Below are positions 26,784 to 36,396 of a stretch of DNA of 64,000 bases, piece by piece; the stretch's first letter is position 1, and each line of letters starts with the position of its first letter. Source of the DNA: CAIKMD01 sp035552195 (GTDB lineage: Bacteria; Pseudomonadota; Alphaproteobacteria; ATCC43930; CGMCC-115725); NCBI GenBank assembly GCA_035552195.1, contig DASZLU010000006.1:62001-126000 (forward strand), read 5' to 3'. A program made the position numbers and the translations under genes. The notes beneath the pieces were generated by a model that was given only the letters and a program-made list of their open reading frames with translations, had not been told where the DNA came from and did no database searches.

Positions 26784-27244
26784 CAATGGATCTCCGAATC
26801 CTTGCCGGTCGAATTGATCAGCACCTCGGCGAAGACCGCCGGCTTGCCGCTGCGGTTGTCCCAGCCGTGATTGGTCGAGCGCTGCACGATCACGTCGCCT
26901 TCCTTGCACAGCACCTCGCCGATATCGAGCGTCATATGGAGCTCGCCTTTGAGGATGACGTAGTAGTCGATCGTGTCGGTCTTGTGCTTCGTCGTGTCGC
27001 CGCCCGGCGGAATTTCGAGAATGCGGAAGATCGTGCCGTTCGCGAGCGGCACGGTCCGGCCTGGCTGCACTGTCGGATCCGCGCCTTTGAGCACCGGCGG
27101 CGCACTCGTTGTCCACCACGGATCGAGGCGGCCGACGCGTTCATCGAAGCGGCCGGGCGTTGAATCGATCACCGCGTCGCTGGTCACGACCGAACGGCCG
27201 GCGGCGTCGAACCCTGTCACGATACGTCTGGTCTTGAAAGCCAC
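26783..27244 (-). CDS. Cupin domain protein, tandem copy 2
   Basis: A 153-residue cupin related to the adjacent downstream copy: TRRIVTGFDAAGRSVVTSDAVID at the N-terminus, HKTDTIDYYVILKGELHMTL as the first cupin motif and NHGWDNRSGKPAVF as the second. A GTG at 27244 preceded by AAGGAGAGAC is the best start; an earlier in-frame ATG at 27286 lacks such a site. It is the first gene of the leftward run of two cupins, M24 protein, livH and livM, and diverges from the carboxymuconolactone decarboxylase-like gene. Confidence 0.8.
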   Translation of the reverse strand: MAFKTRRIVTGFDAAGRSVVTSDAVIDSTPGRFDERVGRLDPWWTTSAPPVLKGADPTVQPGRTVPLANGTIFRILEIPPGGDTTKHKTDTIDYYVILKGELHMTLDIGEVLCKEGDVIVQRSTNHGWDNRSGKPAVFAEVLINSTGKDSEIH

Positions 27245-27424
27245 GTCTCTCCTTCGCCGCGGCGTCGCGGCTCCTGCGAAAATCAAGGCTTTGCGGTTGA
27301 AGCGGACAGCGAAAAGCTAGACAGGGGTCGGTGCCAAGTCAATTGCGCATGGCTTTCGGGACGCGTTGCCAGCGGCGCTTTTTTTGTGTATCGCGAAGCG
27401 CAACAGACAGGCCAGGGAGGGCGC

Positions 27425-27973
27425 ATGGCACGGTTCCCCTATCTCAACAAAGAAGATGTCGCGCCCGAGCATCGCGCGCATATGCGCGATATCAACCTGA
27501 CCCGCGTGCTCTTCCACAATCCCGAGCTGGCGCGACTCTCGGGCGAGCATGCGATGTATATCCGCAACCGCTCGAAGCTCGACCCGCGGCTGCGCGAGAT
27601 GGCGATCATCCAGGTCGGCTATTGCGCGCGCAGCCCCTACGAATACTCGCATCACGTGAAGATCGGCATGGAATTCGGCGTCAGCGAGGCCGATATCCGC
27701 GCCATCGCCGACGAGACCGCGGGCCGGCCAACGGCGCTGGAACCGCTCGCCAAGACGGTGCTCAAAGCCGCCCGCGAGCTCGCCAACGAGATCAGTCTCT
27801 CGGATGAGACCTTCGCCGTGCTGAAGCAGAGTCTAGCGACGCCGATCCTGCTCGAGCTGATCGACGCGATCTGCTCCTATTGCGGCACCGTGCGGATGCT
27901 CGCGGCGTTGCAGATCGATGTCGAGGACGACTACAAGGTTTATCTCGAGAAATTTCCGCTGCCGAAAGCGTAG
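27425..27973 (+). CDS. Carboxymuconolactone decarboxylase family protein
   Basis: A 182-residue CMD/AhpD-like protein. The family signature is REMAIIQVGYCARSPYEYSHHVKIGMEFGVSEADI, with the HH pair near residue 80. The AhpD-type CxxC is reduced to a single cysteine (CARS), which favours the decarboxylase-like branch over a peroxidase. The start has a GGGAGG site. It is followed by two inverted copies of an intergenic repeat and then an MFS carrier. Confidence 0.82.
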   Translation: MARFPYLNKEDVAPEHRAHMRDINLTRVLFHNPELARLSGEHAMYIRNRSKLDPRLREMAIIQVGYCARSPYEYSHHVKIGMEFGVSEADIRAIADETAGRPTALEPLAKTVLKAARELANEISLSDETFAVLKQSLATPILLELIDAICSYCGTVRMLAALQIDVEDDYKVYLEKFPLPKA

Positions 27974-27986
27974 CACATCCAAACTC

Positions 27987-28063
<77 letters not shown>

Positions 28064-28089
28064 CAATACGTAAGGGGGAGACTAGAAAG

Positions 28090-29436
28090 ATGAGCGGCAA
28101 CGCTGCCGATATCGTCGCGCGGATCGAGCGCTTGCCGGTCACCGGGTGGCACGTCAAAGCCAGAATCATCGTCGGCCTGGCGACGTTCTTCGATGCTTAT
28201 GACAGCCTCACCATCGCCTATGTGCTGCCGGTCGTCATCGGTCTTTGGCATATCGAGCAAAGCCAGATCGGACTGCTGATCTCGGCGGGCAATGCCGGGC
28301 AGTTGATCGGCGCCCTCACCTTCGGCTGGATCGCCGACCGCATCGGCCGGCTGCGCGCGCTCATGCTCGGCATCGCGCTCTTCGCCCTCGGCAGCCTCAC
28401 CTGCGCCTTCGCATACGATTTCACCTCACTCTTCACACTGCGCACGCTCGAAGGCATCGGCCTCGGCGGCGAAGTGCCGGTCGCCGCCGCCTATATCGGC
28501 GAGATGGCGAAAGCGCGCGGCCGCGGTTTCTTCTTCCTTATCTATGAGGGTATCTTCGGCATCGGCCTGTTCGCCGCCGCGCTGCTCGGCACATGGATGG
28601 TGCCGCGCTTCGGCTGGCAATCGATGTTCTTCGTCGGTGCCGTGCCGGCGCTGCTCGCCCTCGTCCTCCGCCAGATGCTGCCCGAATCGGCACGCTGGCT
28701 GGCCGATAAAGGACGGCTCGCCGAGGCCGACGAAGTCGTGAGCTTTCTCGAGCGCGACACGCAGAAACGCGGTATCGAGCTGCCGCCGGCCAGGCCGATC
28801 GCGGTGACCGAGCGCGTCAGCGCGCCGTGGTCGGAATTGTTCTCGCCGCTTTATCGTAGCCGCACGTTCACTGCTTGGGTGCTGTGGTTCTGTGCCTATT
28901 TCGTCAGCTACGGCATCTCGTCCTGGCTGCCCTCGCTCTATCGCTTCCAATTCAAGCTCGATCTGCAGACCTCGCTCGCGTACGGGCTGATCACCGTCGC
29001 GTCGGGCCTCGTCGGCACGCTCGGCGTCGCGTTCTGGATCGACAAGACCGGGCGCAGGACCTGGTTCATCATCGCCTATATCGGCTCGTCGCTGCCGCTG
29101 CTCTATCTCTGGCTCCACGGCGTGACGAGCGCGGAGATGCTCGTGTTCTGGGCCTCGGTCGCATATTTCTTCACCGGCTCGAACTCGAACCTTTGTTACC
29201 TTTACACGGCCGAGATTTATCCGACCCGGCTGCGCGCCCGCGGCACGGCGACCGCGACCGCATGGCTGCGTCTCGGCTCGACGATCGGCCCGGGCATCGT
29301 CGGCTTCATCATCAGCGGCTACGGCCTTAACTGGGTGTTCGCGATGTTCGGCGTGGTGGCGCTGATCGGCGCCTTCACCGCCGCGACCTTCGCCATCGAG
29401 GCGAAGGAACGCGTGCTGGAGGAGGTTTCGCCCTAA
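28090..29436 (+). CDS. MFS transporter
   Basis: A 448-residue major facilitator with twelve predicted spans. The motif ADRIGRLRAL lies between helices 2 and 3, and GIGLGGEVPVAAAYIGEMAKARGRG follows helix 4, resembling the sugar-porter/aromatic-acid symporter families. The ATG at 28090 follows AAGGGGGAGA; the frame continues upstream into a repeat. Its end overlaps the enoyl-CoA hydratase gene, which converges on it. It may import the acid activated by the acyl-CoA ligase of the adjacent operon. Confidence 0.85.
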   Translation: MSGNAADIVARIERLPVTGWHVKARIIVGLATFFDAYDSLTIAYVLPVVIGLWHIEQSQIGLLISAGNAGQLIGALTFGWIADRIGRLRALMLGIALFALGSLTCAFAYDFTSLFTLRTLEGIGLGGEVPVAAAYIGEMAKARGRGFFFLIYEGIFGIGLFAAALLGTWMVPRFGWQSMFFVGAVPALLALVLRQMLPESARWLADKGRLAEADEVVSFLERDTQKRGIELPPARPIAVTERVSAPWSELFSPLYRSRTFTAWVLWFCAYFVSYGISSWLPSLYRFQFKLDLQTSLAYGLITVASGLVGTLGVAFWIDKTGRRTWFIIAYIGSSLPLLYLWLHGVTSAEMLVFWASVAYFFTGSNSNLCYLYTAEIYPTRLRARGTATATAWLRLGSTIGPGIVGFIISGYGLNWVFAMFGVVALIGAFTAATFAIEAKERVLEEVSP

Positions 29437-30221
29437 GAGGACGGATACCAGCGCGGCTTGCGTTTCTCGAGGAAGGAGGCGACGCCTTCCTTTGCCTCCT
29501 CGGTCTCGAGCATGCCGTGGCCGGCTTCTTCGAGATCGTCCAGCAAGTCCGTCGTGACGCGGGGCGGCGCGAGCCGGGCGGATAGGGCTTTCAGTCCGGC
29601 GATCGCTCCGGGCGCGCTCGAGAAGAATTCTTCGACCTGCTGGGACACGATCTTTTCGATGATCTCCGCGAGAGCCGTATCGTGGACGAGCCCCATTGCC
29701 TTCGCCTCGGCGGCGGAGAAACGCTCGCCCGAAAGCCCGTAGCGGCGGAAATTGCGATAGGACATCGCGCGCAAGAAAAGCGGCACGAGCGGTCCCGGCA
29801 TCAGACCGATGCGAACCTCGGGGATCGAGAAGATCGCATCGCTGGTCGCGAAAGCGACGTCGCAGCAGAGCGCAATCGCGAGCCCGCCGCCGACCGCGGC
29901 GCCATGCAGCACGGCGATGGTCGGCTTCGAGAGCCGGTCGAGCGCCAACAGCATGTCGATGAGCTTCGGTCCAGCCTCGCGGGCACTCGGCGCGTTCTGA
30001 TTGGCGCGGTGCCAGGCGATGTCGGCACCGACACAGAAATGCTTGCCGGCGCCACGCAGCAGGACGACGCGGATCGCCTCGTCGTTGTCGAGCTCGGCAA
30101 GCGCGATCATCAATTCGCGCAGCATCACGTCGTCGTAGGCGTTGCCGCGATCGGGCCGATTGAGGGTCAGCGTCGCCGTGCCGCGCGGGCCACGCTCCAA
30201 AGCGATGCGTTCGTAGTTCAT
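29433..30221 (-). CDS. Enoyl-CoA hydratase/isomerase family protein
   Basis: A 262-residue crotonase-fold enzyme. The oxyanion-hole segments are GAGKHFCVGADIAWH near residue 58 and HGAAVGGGLAIALCCDVAFA near residue 105. Of the two catalytic glutamates of classical hydratases, only the second-position region (IPEVRIGL) is clearly acidic. The start overlaps the acyl-CoA ligase stop (ATGA), placing it last in a four-gene beta-oxidation-like operon. It would hydrate the enoyl-CoA made by the dehydrogenases. Confidence 0.87.
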   Translation of the reverse strand: MNYERIALERGPRGTATLTLNRPDRGNAYDDVMLRELMIALAELDNDEAIRVVLLRGAGKHFCVGADIAWHRANQNAPSAREAGPKLIDMLLALDRLSKPTIAVLHGAAVGGGLAIALCCDVAFATSDAIFSIPEVRIGLMPGPLVPLFLRAMSYRNFRRYGLSGERFSAAEAKAMGLVHDTALAEIIEKIVSQQVEEFFSSAPGAIAGLKALSARLAPPRVTTDLLDDLEEAGHGMLETEEAKEGVASFLEKRKPRWYPSS

Positions 30222-32101
30222 ATGTGCCGCCAATCGATGCGATGGCGCATCGTGTAAGCCTTCATGGCATCGGCGATCTTGGCCTCGATCGCCGCGCGCT
30301 CGTCGGGCATGCTCTTGAGATTGATGATGGCCAGCGTGCCATGCGTCGGATCCTGCCTCACCTCGACGGCCATGCGGGCCGATCCGCCGATGAGCTTGTC
30401 GAGCACGGCGGTGAACGTCCGCAGCGCCGCGTCATGGCGCAGCAGCGCCTTATTCGGCTTGCCGATATCGGTGAGCGGCAACGGATCGACGATGTAGATC
30501 TCGTCGGGCGTCGCGGCGCGCTCGGTGATCTCGCCGCGGACGAAATCCTTGAGCTCGTCCGGTGTTGCATGCTTGCCTTTGACGAGCTGAACATAAGCCG
30601 CCGGCAGTTCGCCGGCATAGGCATCCGGCTTGGCGACGGCGGCACAGAGCAGCACCGCCGGGTGGCGGCGCAGCACGTCCTCGATCAGTCCGGCATCGAT
30701 ATTGTGGCCGCCGCGAATGATGACGTCTTTGACGCGGCCGGTGAGCCAGAGATAGCCGTCCTTGTCGATGCGGCCGAGATCGCCCGAGACGAACCAGCCG
30801 TCCGGGCTGAACAGACCCTGATTGAACCGCTCATCGACATAGCCCGGCGTCACTCCCGGCCCCGTGACGAGGACCGTGCCGATCTCGTCCGCCACGCAAT
30901 CGCGCTCGACCTTGCCATGCTCGTCGAGCTTGGCGATGCGGATTTGCGTAAAGGGAATGCGGATGCCGGCCGAACCGTAACGCGGGTCGCCGTCGCGCGG
31001 CGCCTGAGACACATTCGCCGTGTATTCGGTTGCGCCATAGGTCAGCAGGCAACGCACGCCGGTGATGCGCTCGATCTCATGCGAGACTTCGATCGGCATG
31101 CCGGTCGAGCCGGTCGGCATGTAGGGACGGAGCGAGGAGATGTTTTCGCCCTGGGGCGGATTCTTGGCCAGCACCGACAGCGTCGTCGGCACGCCGGCGA
31201 GCACGGTTACGCCGCAGCGCTCAACGAATTTCCAATAGCGGGCGATGAATTCCTTGTTGCGCGCACCGAGCGCCGTCGGAATGACGATGCACATGCCGTC
31301 GGACAGCGCCGAGGCGCAGCGGTTGTAGAAACCGGCGACATGGAAGATCGGATAATCGGCGAAGATCACGTCTTCCGCCTGATGCGCCATGATCATGTTG
31401 CTGACCCAAATCTTATAGGACAGCCCGCGATGCGTGATCTTCACCAGCTTCGGCGAATCCGTCGTGCCGCCGGAGTGGATATAGGCGACGATGTCGGTGG
31501 GAGCTGCTTTGCGCTCGAAGGTCAACTTGTCGCCGGGCTGAGTCGTTAGGCGCTGCGCGAAATCGCTTTCATCGATGCGGCCGCCGCTCGGACCGGGCAC
31601 GGTGAGAACCGTCACGTCCTTGCCGAGCTGACCGGCGATGGCGGTGAAATTCTGCCAGATCTCGTAGCCAGGGGTCGGGCCTTGCACGACGACGACCCTC
31701 GCCCGCGAGGCACGGATCAGTTCCAGCACCTGCGGCGGTTTCAGCATCCAATTGAGGCAGCAAATCACGCCCGCCGCCATGCCGCCGACGATGGTGGTGT
31801 AGAGCTCGGGCAAGGTCGGCATCAGTGCGATGACCGCGTCGTCCTTGCCGACGCCCAGCGAATGAAAGAGGTTAGCCGCGCGCGTCGCTTGCCCTTTGAG
31901 CTCGGCATAGGTGACGCGTTGCGGCGTCGACGTTGGATCGGGCGTCTCGAAATATTCGAGCGCGACCTTCGCGGGATCGAGGTCGAGGCCGCGCCGGACC
32001 CAATCGTTCACGTCCCACGAGAAGATCTGCTGCTTCAGCGGCGTCTTCTCGATTGCCTCGATGTCGGCGAGATTGCGGATCGGCGGATAATCGATCGTCA
32101 C
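30218..32101 (-). CDS. AMP-forming acyl-CoA synthetase
   Basis: A 627-residue ANL-superfamily ligase. The P-loop-like motif YIHSGGTTDSPK is near residue 215, the adenine-binding LLTYGATEY is near residue 355, GDLGRIDKDGYLWLTGRVKDVIIRGG lies near residue 450, and the C-terminal catalytic lysine region PLPLTDIGKPNK follows. It activates a carboxylic acid to its CoA thioester. A GTG start at 32101 with GAAGG upstream fits, one base after the dehydrogenase stop. The length and operon resemble cyclohexanecarboxylate- or steroid-side-chain-type ligases, but the substrate is not determined by sequence. Confidence 0.88.
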   Translation of the reverse strand: MTIDYPPIRNLADIEAIEKTPLKQQIFSWDVNDWVRRGLDLDPAKVALEYFETPDPTSTPQRVTYAELKGQATRAANLFHSLGVGKDDAVIALMPTLPELYTTIVGGMAAGVICCLNWMLKPPQVLELIRASRARVVVVQGPTPGYEIWQNFTAIAGQLGKDVTVLTVPGPSGGRIDESDFAQRLTTQPGDKLTFERKAAPTDIVAYIHSGGTTDSPKLVKITHRGLSYKIWVSNMIMAHQAEDVIFADYPIFHVAGFYNRCASALSDGMCIVIPTALGARNKEFIARYWKFVERCGVTVLAGVPTTLSVLAKNPPQGENISSLRPYMPTGSTGMPIEVSHEIERITGVRCLLTYGATEYTANVSQAPRDGDPRYGSAGIRIPFTQIRIAKLDEHGKVERDCVADEIGTVLVTGPGVTPGYVDERFNQGLFSPDGWFVSGDLGRIDKDGYLWLTGRVKDVIIRGGHNIDAGLIEDVLRRHPAVLLCAAVAKPDAYAGELPAAYVQLVKGKHATPDELKDFVRGEITERAATPDEIYIVDPLPLTDIGKPNKALLRHDAALRTFTAVLDKLIGGSARMAVEVRQDPTHGTLAIINLKSMPDERAAIEAKIADAMKAYTMRHRIDWRHI

Positions 32102-32102
32102 G

Positions 32103-33140
32103 TTACCCTTCTTCCGCGGTCAGCCGCGCGAAACGCGCCGCCTGCGTCAGTTCGTTGCCGTAGCGCGCCGACAGCGCCAGCGCGTGCTTCCAGAAAATGC
32201 CGATATCGTGCTCGTCAGTATAGCCGATGGCGCCGTGAAGCTGCAGCGCGTTGCGCATGATCTCGGTCGTGACGCGAACCGAGCGCGCTTTCGCGCCGGC
32301 GATCATCGCCGGTTGCTGCGTTCCGTGGTCCCAGGCGAGACAGATGCGATGCAGCAGCGAACGGTTAAGCTCGAGATCGACGAAATTATCGGCGAGGCGA
32401 TGCTGCAGCGCCTGGAAGCTGCCGAGCGGCTGGCCGAATTGCTTGCGCGTCCTCACATGCTCCAGCGCCAAGGCCATCGCGGTTTCGCACAAGCCCAGCA
32501 GCTCGATGGCGCTGCCCAGCGCGAGGAGATCGCCGAGCTTGGCCGCGAGCGACATCGCCTCGTCGCTACGCGCGATTACGACGGCAGCATCGCTCGAGGT
32601 GATGCGCGCCGCGCGCGAACCGTCGACGTTGACGGTCAGCGTCAGACCATGGCTCGGATGCGCGAGGAGACACAGGGCGTCGTCGGTTTCGACCAGAAAA
32701 TCATGCGCCGCCGACGCGAAGACCGGCACGCGCGTCAGCAGCGAGCCGCCACGGCGGAAGGTCCAGCCATCGGCATCGAGCGCCGGCGCGATAATGCGCG
32801 CACCGTCGAGGACCGCACCGAGCACCTGCGGCGGTTCGCTGAGCGCGCCGAAGAGCCAGGCGGTCGCCACCGTCTCGAGCAGCGGCGTCATCAGCGCGTG
32901 CCGCCCGGCCTGCTCCAGCACGATATAGAATTCGACCGCGCCGAGGCCGAGGCCACCGTGCGGTTTGGGCACCATCATGCCGAGCCAGCCGGCGTTGACG
33001 ACCGCACGCCACGCCTCGCTATCGATATCGCGTCCCGCATCGCGCAACGCACGCGCCCGTCGCGCGCCGCCAACATCGGCGCAGAGCTTCGCGGCGCTTT
33101 CGCGCAATTGCCGCTGTTCGTCGGTGAGCAGCTCATCCAT
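32103..33140 (-). CDS. Acyl-CoA dehydrogenase, short subunit
   Basis: A 345-residue member of the acyl-CoA dehydrogenase family, with the N-terminal helical domain, a weakly conserved beta domain and the C-terminal segment QLHGAIGYTDEHDIGIFWKHA that packs against FAD. It is shorter than its partner upstream. Unequal dehydrogenase pairs like this form heterotetramers in several bacterial acid catabolic systems. Five nt separate it from the larger dehydrogenase gene. Confidence 0.87.
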   Translation of the reverse strand: MDELLTDEQRQLRESAAKLCADVGGARRARALRDAGRDIDSEAWRAVVNAGWLGMMVPKPHGGLGLGAVEFYIVLEQAGRHALMTPLLETVATAWLFGALSEPPQVLGAVLDGARIIAPALDADGWTFRRGGSLLTRVPVFASAAHDFLVETDDALCLLAHPSHGLTLTVNVDGSRAARITSSDAAVVIARSDEAMSLAAKLGDLLALGSAIELLGLCETAMALALEHVRTRKQFGQPLGSFQALQHRLADNFVDLELNRSLLHRICLAWDHGTQQPAMIAGAKARSVRVTTEIMRNALQLHGAIGYTDEHDIGIFWKHALALSARYGNELTQAARFARLTAEEG

Positions 33141-33145
33141 CGCGC

Positions 33146-34327
33146 TTACCGCTCCGTATCCGGCAGGCCGAGGACGCGTTTGGAGATGATATTGCGATTG
33201 ATCTCGGTTGTGCCGCTGCCGACCGAGACGCGCCGCATCTCGAACATCTCACCCGCGACATTGACGGCGCCTGACGCCAGCATGATGTCGTCGGCGCTGG
33301 CACCTGCGTCGCCCGCCGCCTGTACCAGCAGATCGGCGCTGCGCTGCGCCAAGGTGCCGCCGGCGATCTTGATCACCGACGCGCTGGACAGCGGCAGCGC
33401 CTTGCCCGCATGCAGCTTCGCGGCGTGGCGATAATAAGCAAGGAACGCGAGCAGATCGATCTCGAGGCTCGTCAGCCGATCGCGGAAGCCAGGATCGTCC
33501 CAGGCGCCCGTGCGCTTGGCGAGCTCGCGCGCCTGTTGCAGATAAACCAGCGCATAGCGCGGATGGCCGGTGGTGAAACGCTCGCCGCCCAACACCATGC
33601 TGGCGATACGCCAGCCCTGATTGAGGCCGCCGAGCATGTTCGCTTTCGGGACGCGCACGTCGTCGAAGAATTCCTCGGCGAATTCGGCGTCGCCCTTCAG
33701 GGTTTGGATCGGCCGCACCGCGATGCCCGGCGAATGCATATCGATCAGCAACATGGTGATGCCGGCATGGCGCGGCTTCGCTTCGGGATCGGTGCGCACC
33801 AATGCGAACATCCAATCGGCGTAATGGCCGTTGGTCGTCCACATCTTATGGCCGTTGACGACGAAATGATCGCCGTCGAGCGTCGCGCGCGTCTGTAGGC
33901 TGGCGAGATCGGAGCCGGCGCCGGCTTCGGAATAACCCTGGCACCAGGTCGCATCTCCCGAGAGGATGCCGGGCAGGAAGCGCTTCTTCTGTTCCTCGCT
34001 GCCGGCGGCGATGATGATCGGGCCGATGAAATTGAGCCCGTGCGGGTAGGGCGTCGGCGCGCCGGTGCGTACGATCTCCTCGAAGAGAATGATCTGCTGC
34101 GTCAGGCTGGCGCCCATGCCGCCATAGTCTTTCGGCCAATGCGGCGCGATCCAGCCGCGCTCGTGGAGCTTGCGATGCCACGCTCTTAGCTCGGGCGGTT
34201 GAATGCGGTCGCGCCGGTGGCACAGTTCGCGCGGCAGGTTGGCAGCCACCCATTCGCGCACCTCGGCGCGAAAGCGGCGATCCTCAACCGTGTCGTCGGA
34301 AAAAAGACTAGCGATATCCCAGGACAT
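33146..34327 (-). CDS. Acyl-CoA dehydrogenase, long subunit
   Basis: A 393-residue flavoprotein with the FAD/substrate motifs YSEAGAGSDLASLQTRA near residue 130 and WTTNGHYADW near 160, and the C-terminal SVGSGTTEINRNIISKRVLGLP. It would introduce an alpha-beta double bond into an acyl-CoA. It is the first gene of the leftward operon with the short dehydrogenase, ligase and hydratase. A 15-nt gap separates it from the upstream binding-protein gene in the same direction, so the binding protein may head the same transcript. Confidence 0.9.
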   Translation of the reverse strand: MSWDIASLFSDDTVEDRRFRAEVREWVAANLPRELCHRRDRIQPPELRAWHRKLHERGWIAPHWPKDYGGMGASLTQQIILFEEIVRTGAPTPYPHGLNFIGPIIIAAGSEEQKKRFLPGILSGDATWCQGYSEAGAGSDLASLQTRATLDGDHFVVNGHKMWTTNGHYADWMFALVRTDPEAKPRHAGITMLLIDMHSPGIAVRPIQTLKGDAEFAEEFFDDVRVPKANMLGGLNQGWRIASMVLGGERFTTGHPRYALVYLQQARELAKRTGAWDDPGFRDRLTSLEIDLLAFLAYYRHAAKLHAGKALPLSSASVIKIAGGTLAQRSADLLVQAAGDAGASADDIMLASGAVNVAGEMFEMRRVSVGSGTTEINRNIISKRVLGLPDTER

Positions 34328-34342
34328 CTGAAATTGGGCGCA

Positions 34343-35437
34343 TCAGAACTTGAACGATTTGGCCATATCGACGATTGCGTTCTTGTCGAATTTGTTGCAC
34401 TCGTCGATGATGTCGTTGGTGAAGAGTTTCGATGGGTCTTTGAACTTGTCTTCCAGCTCCATCATCTTCACCGCATTGACCCATTCGACCTCGGATTGCG
34501 CGCCGATGCGCTGATCGGAATCGGACCTATCGGCAAACCATTTTTCCTTACGCACATCGAGCGCCGCAGCGCCGTCGGCCACAGCCTGTTCCTGCGTCTT
34601 ACCTTTCGGCAAGGCTTCGGGATACATGTCGAAAAACAGCCCGACCGCCGCCTCACGATTGTTATAGGCAAAGAGCGTCGATTTCGTAACCGCGCGGAAA
34701 TAGCGCGCGAAGACGTCGCGCTTCTTCTCGAAAGTCGTGCGCTTGGTGCCATAGGTTGCACCGATCACATGTTGTTGACCCGGCGTATTCGGCAAGGCGC
34801 GCAGCGGAAAGCCGAGCTTCTCGATCACCGAATAAAGTACATCCCATTCGGCCAGCGCATCGACGCGGCCATTTGCCAAGGCCTGGCCCGCCGGACCGCC
34901 GGCGCCGACCGAGACCCAATTCACATCACTCGTCGGATTGAGGCCGAGTTCTCTGAACATCGCCTTGGCGCCGAAATACCCCGTGTCGCCTTGGTTGACG
35001 ATGCCGATCGATTTGCCCTTTAGATCTTTCAGCTCTTTGTAAGGGCTATCGGGCTTGACCGCGACGTACCAGAAAGGTTGCGGAATGACCGCGTAGAAAG
35101 AAACAAGATCAGCATCCGGATTCTGCGCGAGGAACGGCAGCAAGGTGCTGCCGATCACCAGCCCGTAATCGCTCACGCCGCTGACCAACGCATTGAAGGA
35201 ATTCGCGGCATTGCCCGTGTTCGTGTAGTCGATAGCCACGCCCTCTTCGGCGTAGAAGCCGAGCCTCTTGTGATTGCCGCACATCCAGCCCGCGTTCGGC
35301 AATTCGTAGAGGCCGAGCGAACTGCCGAGCTTCACCACGATCGGTTCCGCCCCGCGCGCATCGCGCAAATCGCGGATCACCAGCGCTCCGCCGGCCGCGG
35401 CGCCAAGGCCCAGTCCGAATTGCCGCCTTGTCAGCAT
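34343..35437 (-). CDS. ABC transporter substrate-binding protein C, probable Tat export
   Basis: A 364-residue NitT/TauT-type binding protein. The N-terminus MLTRRQFGLGLGAAAGGA is a twin-arginine signal followed by a short hydrophobic stretch, so export in folded form is likely, perhaps because a cofactor or tight ligand is bound. The ATG at 35437 has a GGGAGGGG site; the open frame upstream lacks family homology. It diverges from its presumed ATPase and permease genes across about 110 bp and precedes the acyl-CoA operon. Confidence 0.87.
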   Translation of the reverse strand: MLTRRQFGLGLGAAAGGALVIRDLRDARGAEPIVVKLGSSLGLYELPNAGWMCGNHKRLGFYAEEGVAIDYTNTGNAANSFNALVSGVSDYGLVIGSTLLPFLAQNPDADLVSFYAVIPQPFWYVAVKPDSPYKELKDLKGKSIGIVNQGDTGYFGAKAMFRELGLNPTSDVNWVSVGAGGPAGQALANGRVDALAEWDVLYSVIEKLGFPLRALPNTPGQQHVIGATYGTKRTTFEKKRDVFARYFRAVTKSTLFAYNNREAAVGLFFDMYPEALPKGKTQEQAVADGAAALDVRKEKWFADRSDSDQRIGAQSEVEWVNAVKMMELEDKFKDPSKLFTNDIIDECNKFDKNAIVDMAKSFKF

Positions 35438-35550
35438 GAGCCCCTCCCCGTTCTCCCTTGTCCCGAAGCTATGGCATTGGCCTCTTCGCCGCAACCGCCT
35501 CAGACCCTTGCGCGATATTTGGCTTGCCGGTTTGCGCCGTAGCGCTTCAT

Positions 35551-36372
35551 ATGACTGTCATGAGCGTCGAGCCCTTCCGGCGAAGCCCCGCGAACGATGC
35601 CTCGCCCTTCATCGCGATCCGCAGGCTGAGCAAAAGCTTCGCGACCCTGCAGGGCGATCGGATCGACGCCCTGGTCGATATCAACGTCGCGATCAGCGCC
35701 GGAAGTTTCGCGACCATCGTCGGGCCGAGCGGCTGCGGCAAGAGCACGCTGCTCCGCATCATCGCAGGCCTGATCCGCTCGAGCGCCGGCAGCACGACCA
35801 TCGCGGATCAGCTTGTGGAAAGCCCGCGCAAAGACATCGGCATGGTATTCCAAAGCTCGATCCTGCTGCCCTGGCGCACCGTGCTCGACAATGTGATGCT
35901 GCCGGCCGAAATTCTGGGCATCCCGCGCGACAAGGCGCGAGCGCGCGCGCAAGAGCTGTTGAGGATGGTTCATCTCGAAGGCTTCGACGATAAGTATCCG
36001 CAAGAGCTCAGCGGCGGCATGCAGCAGCGCGCCTCGATCGCGCGCGCCTTGCTGCACGATCCGGCGATCCTCTTGATGGACGAGCCGTTCGGCGCGCTCG
36101 ACGCGATGACGCGCGAGCAGATGAATCTCGAGCTGCAACGCATCTGGCAGGAAAGCGGCAAGACCGTGATCCTTGTCACGCACAGCATTTCCGAAGCCGT
36201 GTTTCTCGGCGATCAGGTGCTGGTGATGACGCCGCGTCCGGGCCGCCTGGCTCGCGTGCTGCCGGTCGCGCTGCCGCGGCCGCGCGGGCTCGACGGCATG
36301 GCAACGCCGGAATTTGGCCGGCTGACGCACGAGATTCGCGGGCTTCTTCAGCAAAAAGGCACGCTCGATTGA
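35551..36372 (+). CDS. ABC transporter ATP-binding protein (NitT/TauT type) C
   Basis: A 273-residue nucleotide-binding subunit with Walker A GPSGCGKST near residue 58, signature ELSGGMQQR, Walker B ILLMDEPFGALD and VTHSISEA at the switch. The start is uncertain: ATG codons at 35551 and 35560 both lie close to the domain, and neither has a strong ribosome binding site. It diverges from the Tat-type binding protein and is followed by its permease at 24 nt, completing a NitT-type importer. Confidence 0.9.
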   Translation: MTVMSVEPFRRSPANDASPFIAIRRLSKSFATLQGDRIDALVDINVAISAGSFATIVGPSGCGKSTLLRIIAGLIRSSAGSTTIADQLVESPRKDIGMVFQSSILLPWRTVLDNVMLPAEILGIPRDKARARAQELLRMVHLEGFDDKYPQELSGGMQQRASIARALLHDPAILLMDEPFGALDAMTREQMNLELQRIWQESGKTVILVTHSISEAVFLGDQVLVMTPRPGRLARVLPVALPRPRGLDGMATPEFGRLTHEIRGLLQQKGTLD

Positions 36373-36396
36373 GCGCGGCGTGCGCGGAAGGAAACG

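Noticed and set aside
26337..27119. A single 260-residue protein covering both cupins
   Set aside because: The part upstream of 26783 is out-of-frame cupin 2 sequence. Two separate genes with a TGATG junction explain the region better.
27360..27424. A T-run after a GC-rich stretch (near 27380-27388) as a Rho-independent terminator
   Set aside because: It lies in a divergent promoter region rather than after a gene, and only a 3-bp stem can be drawn.
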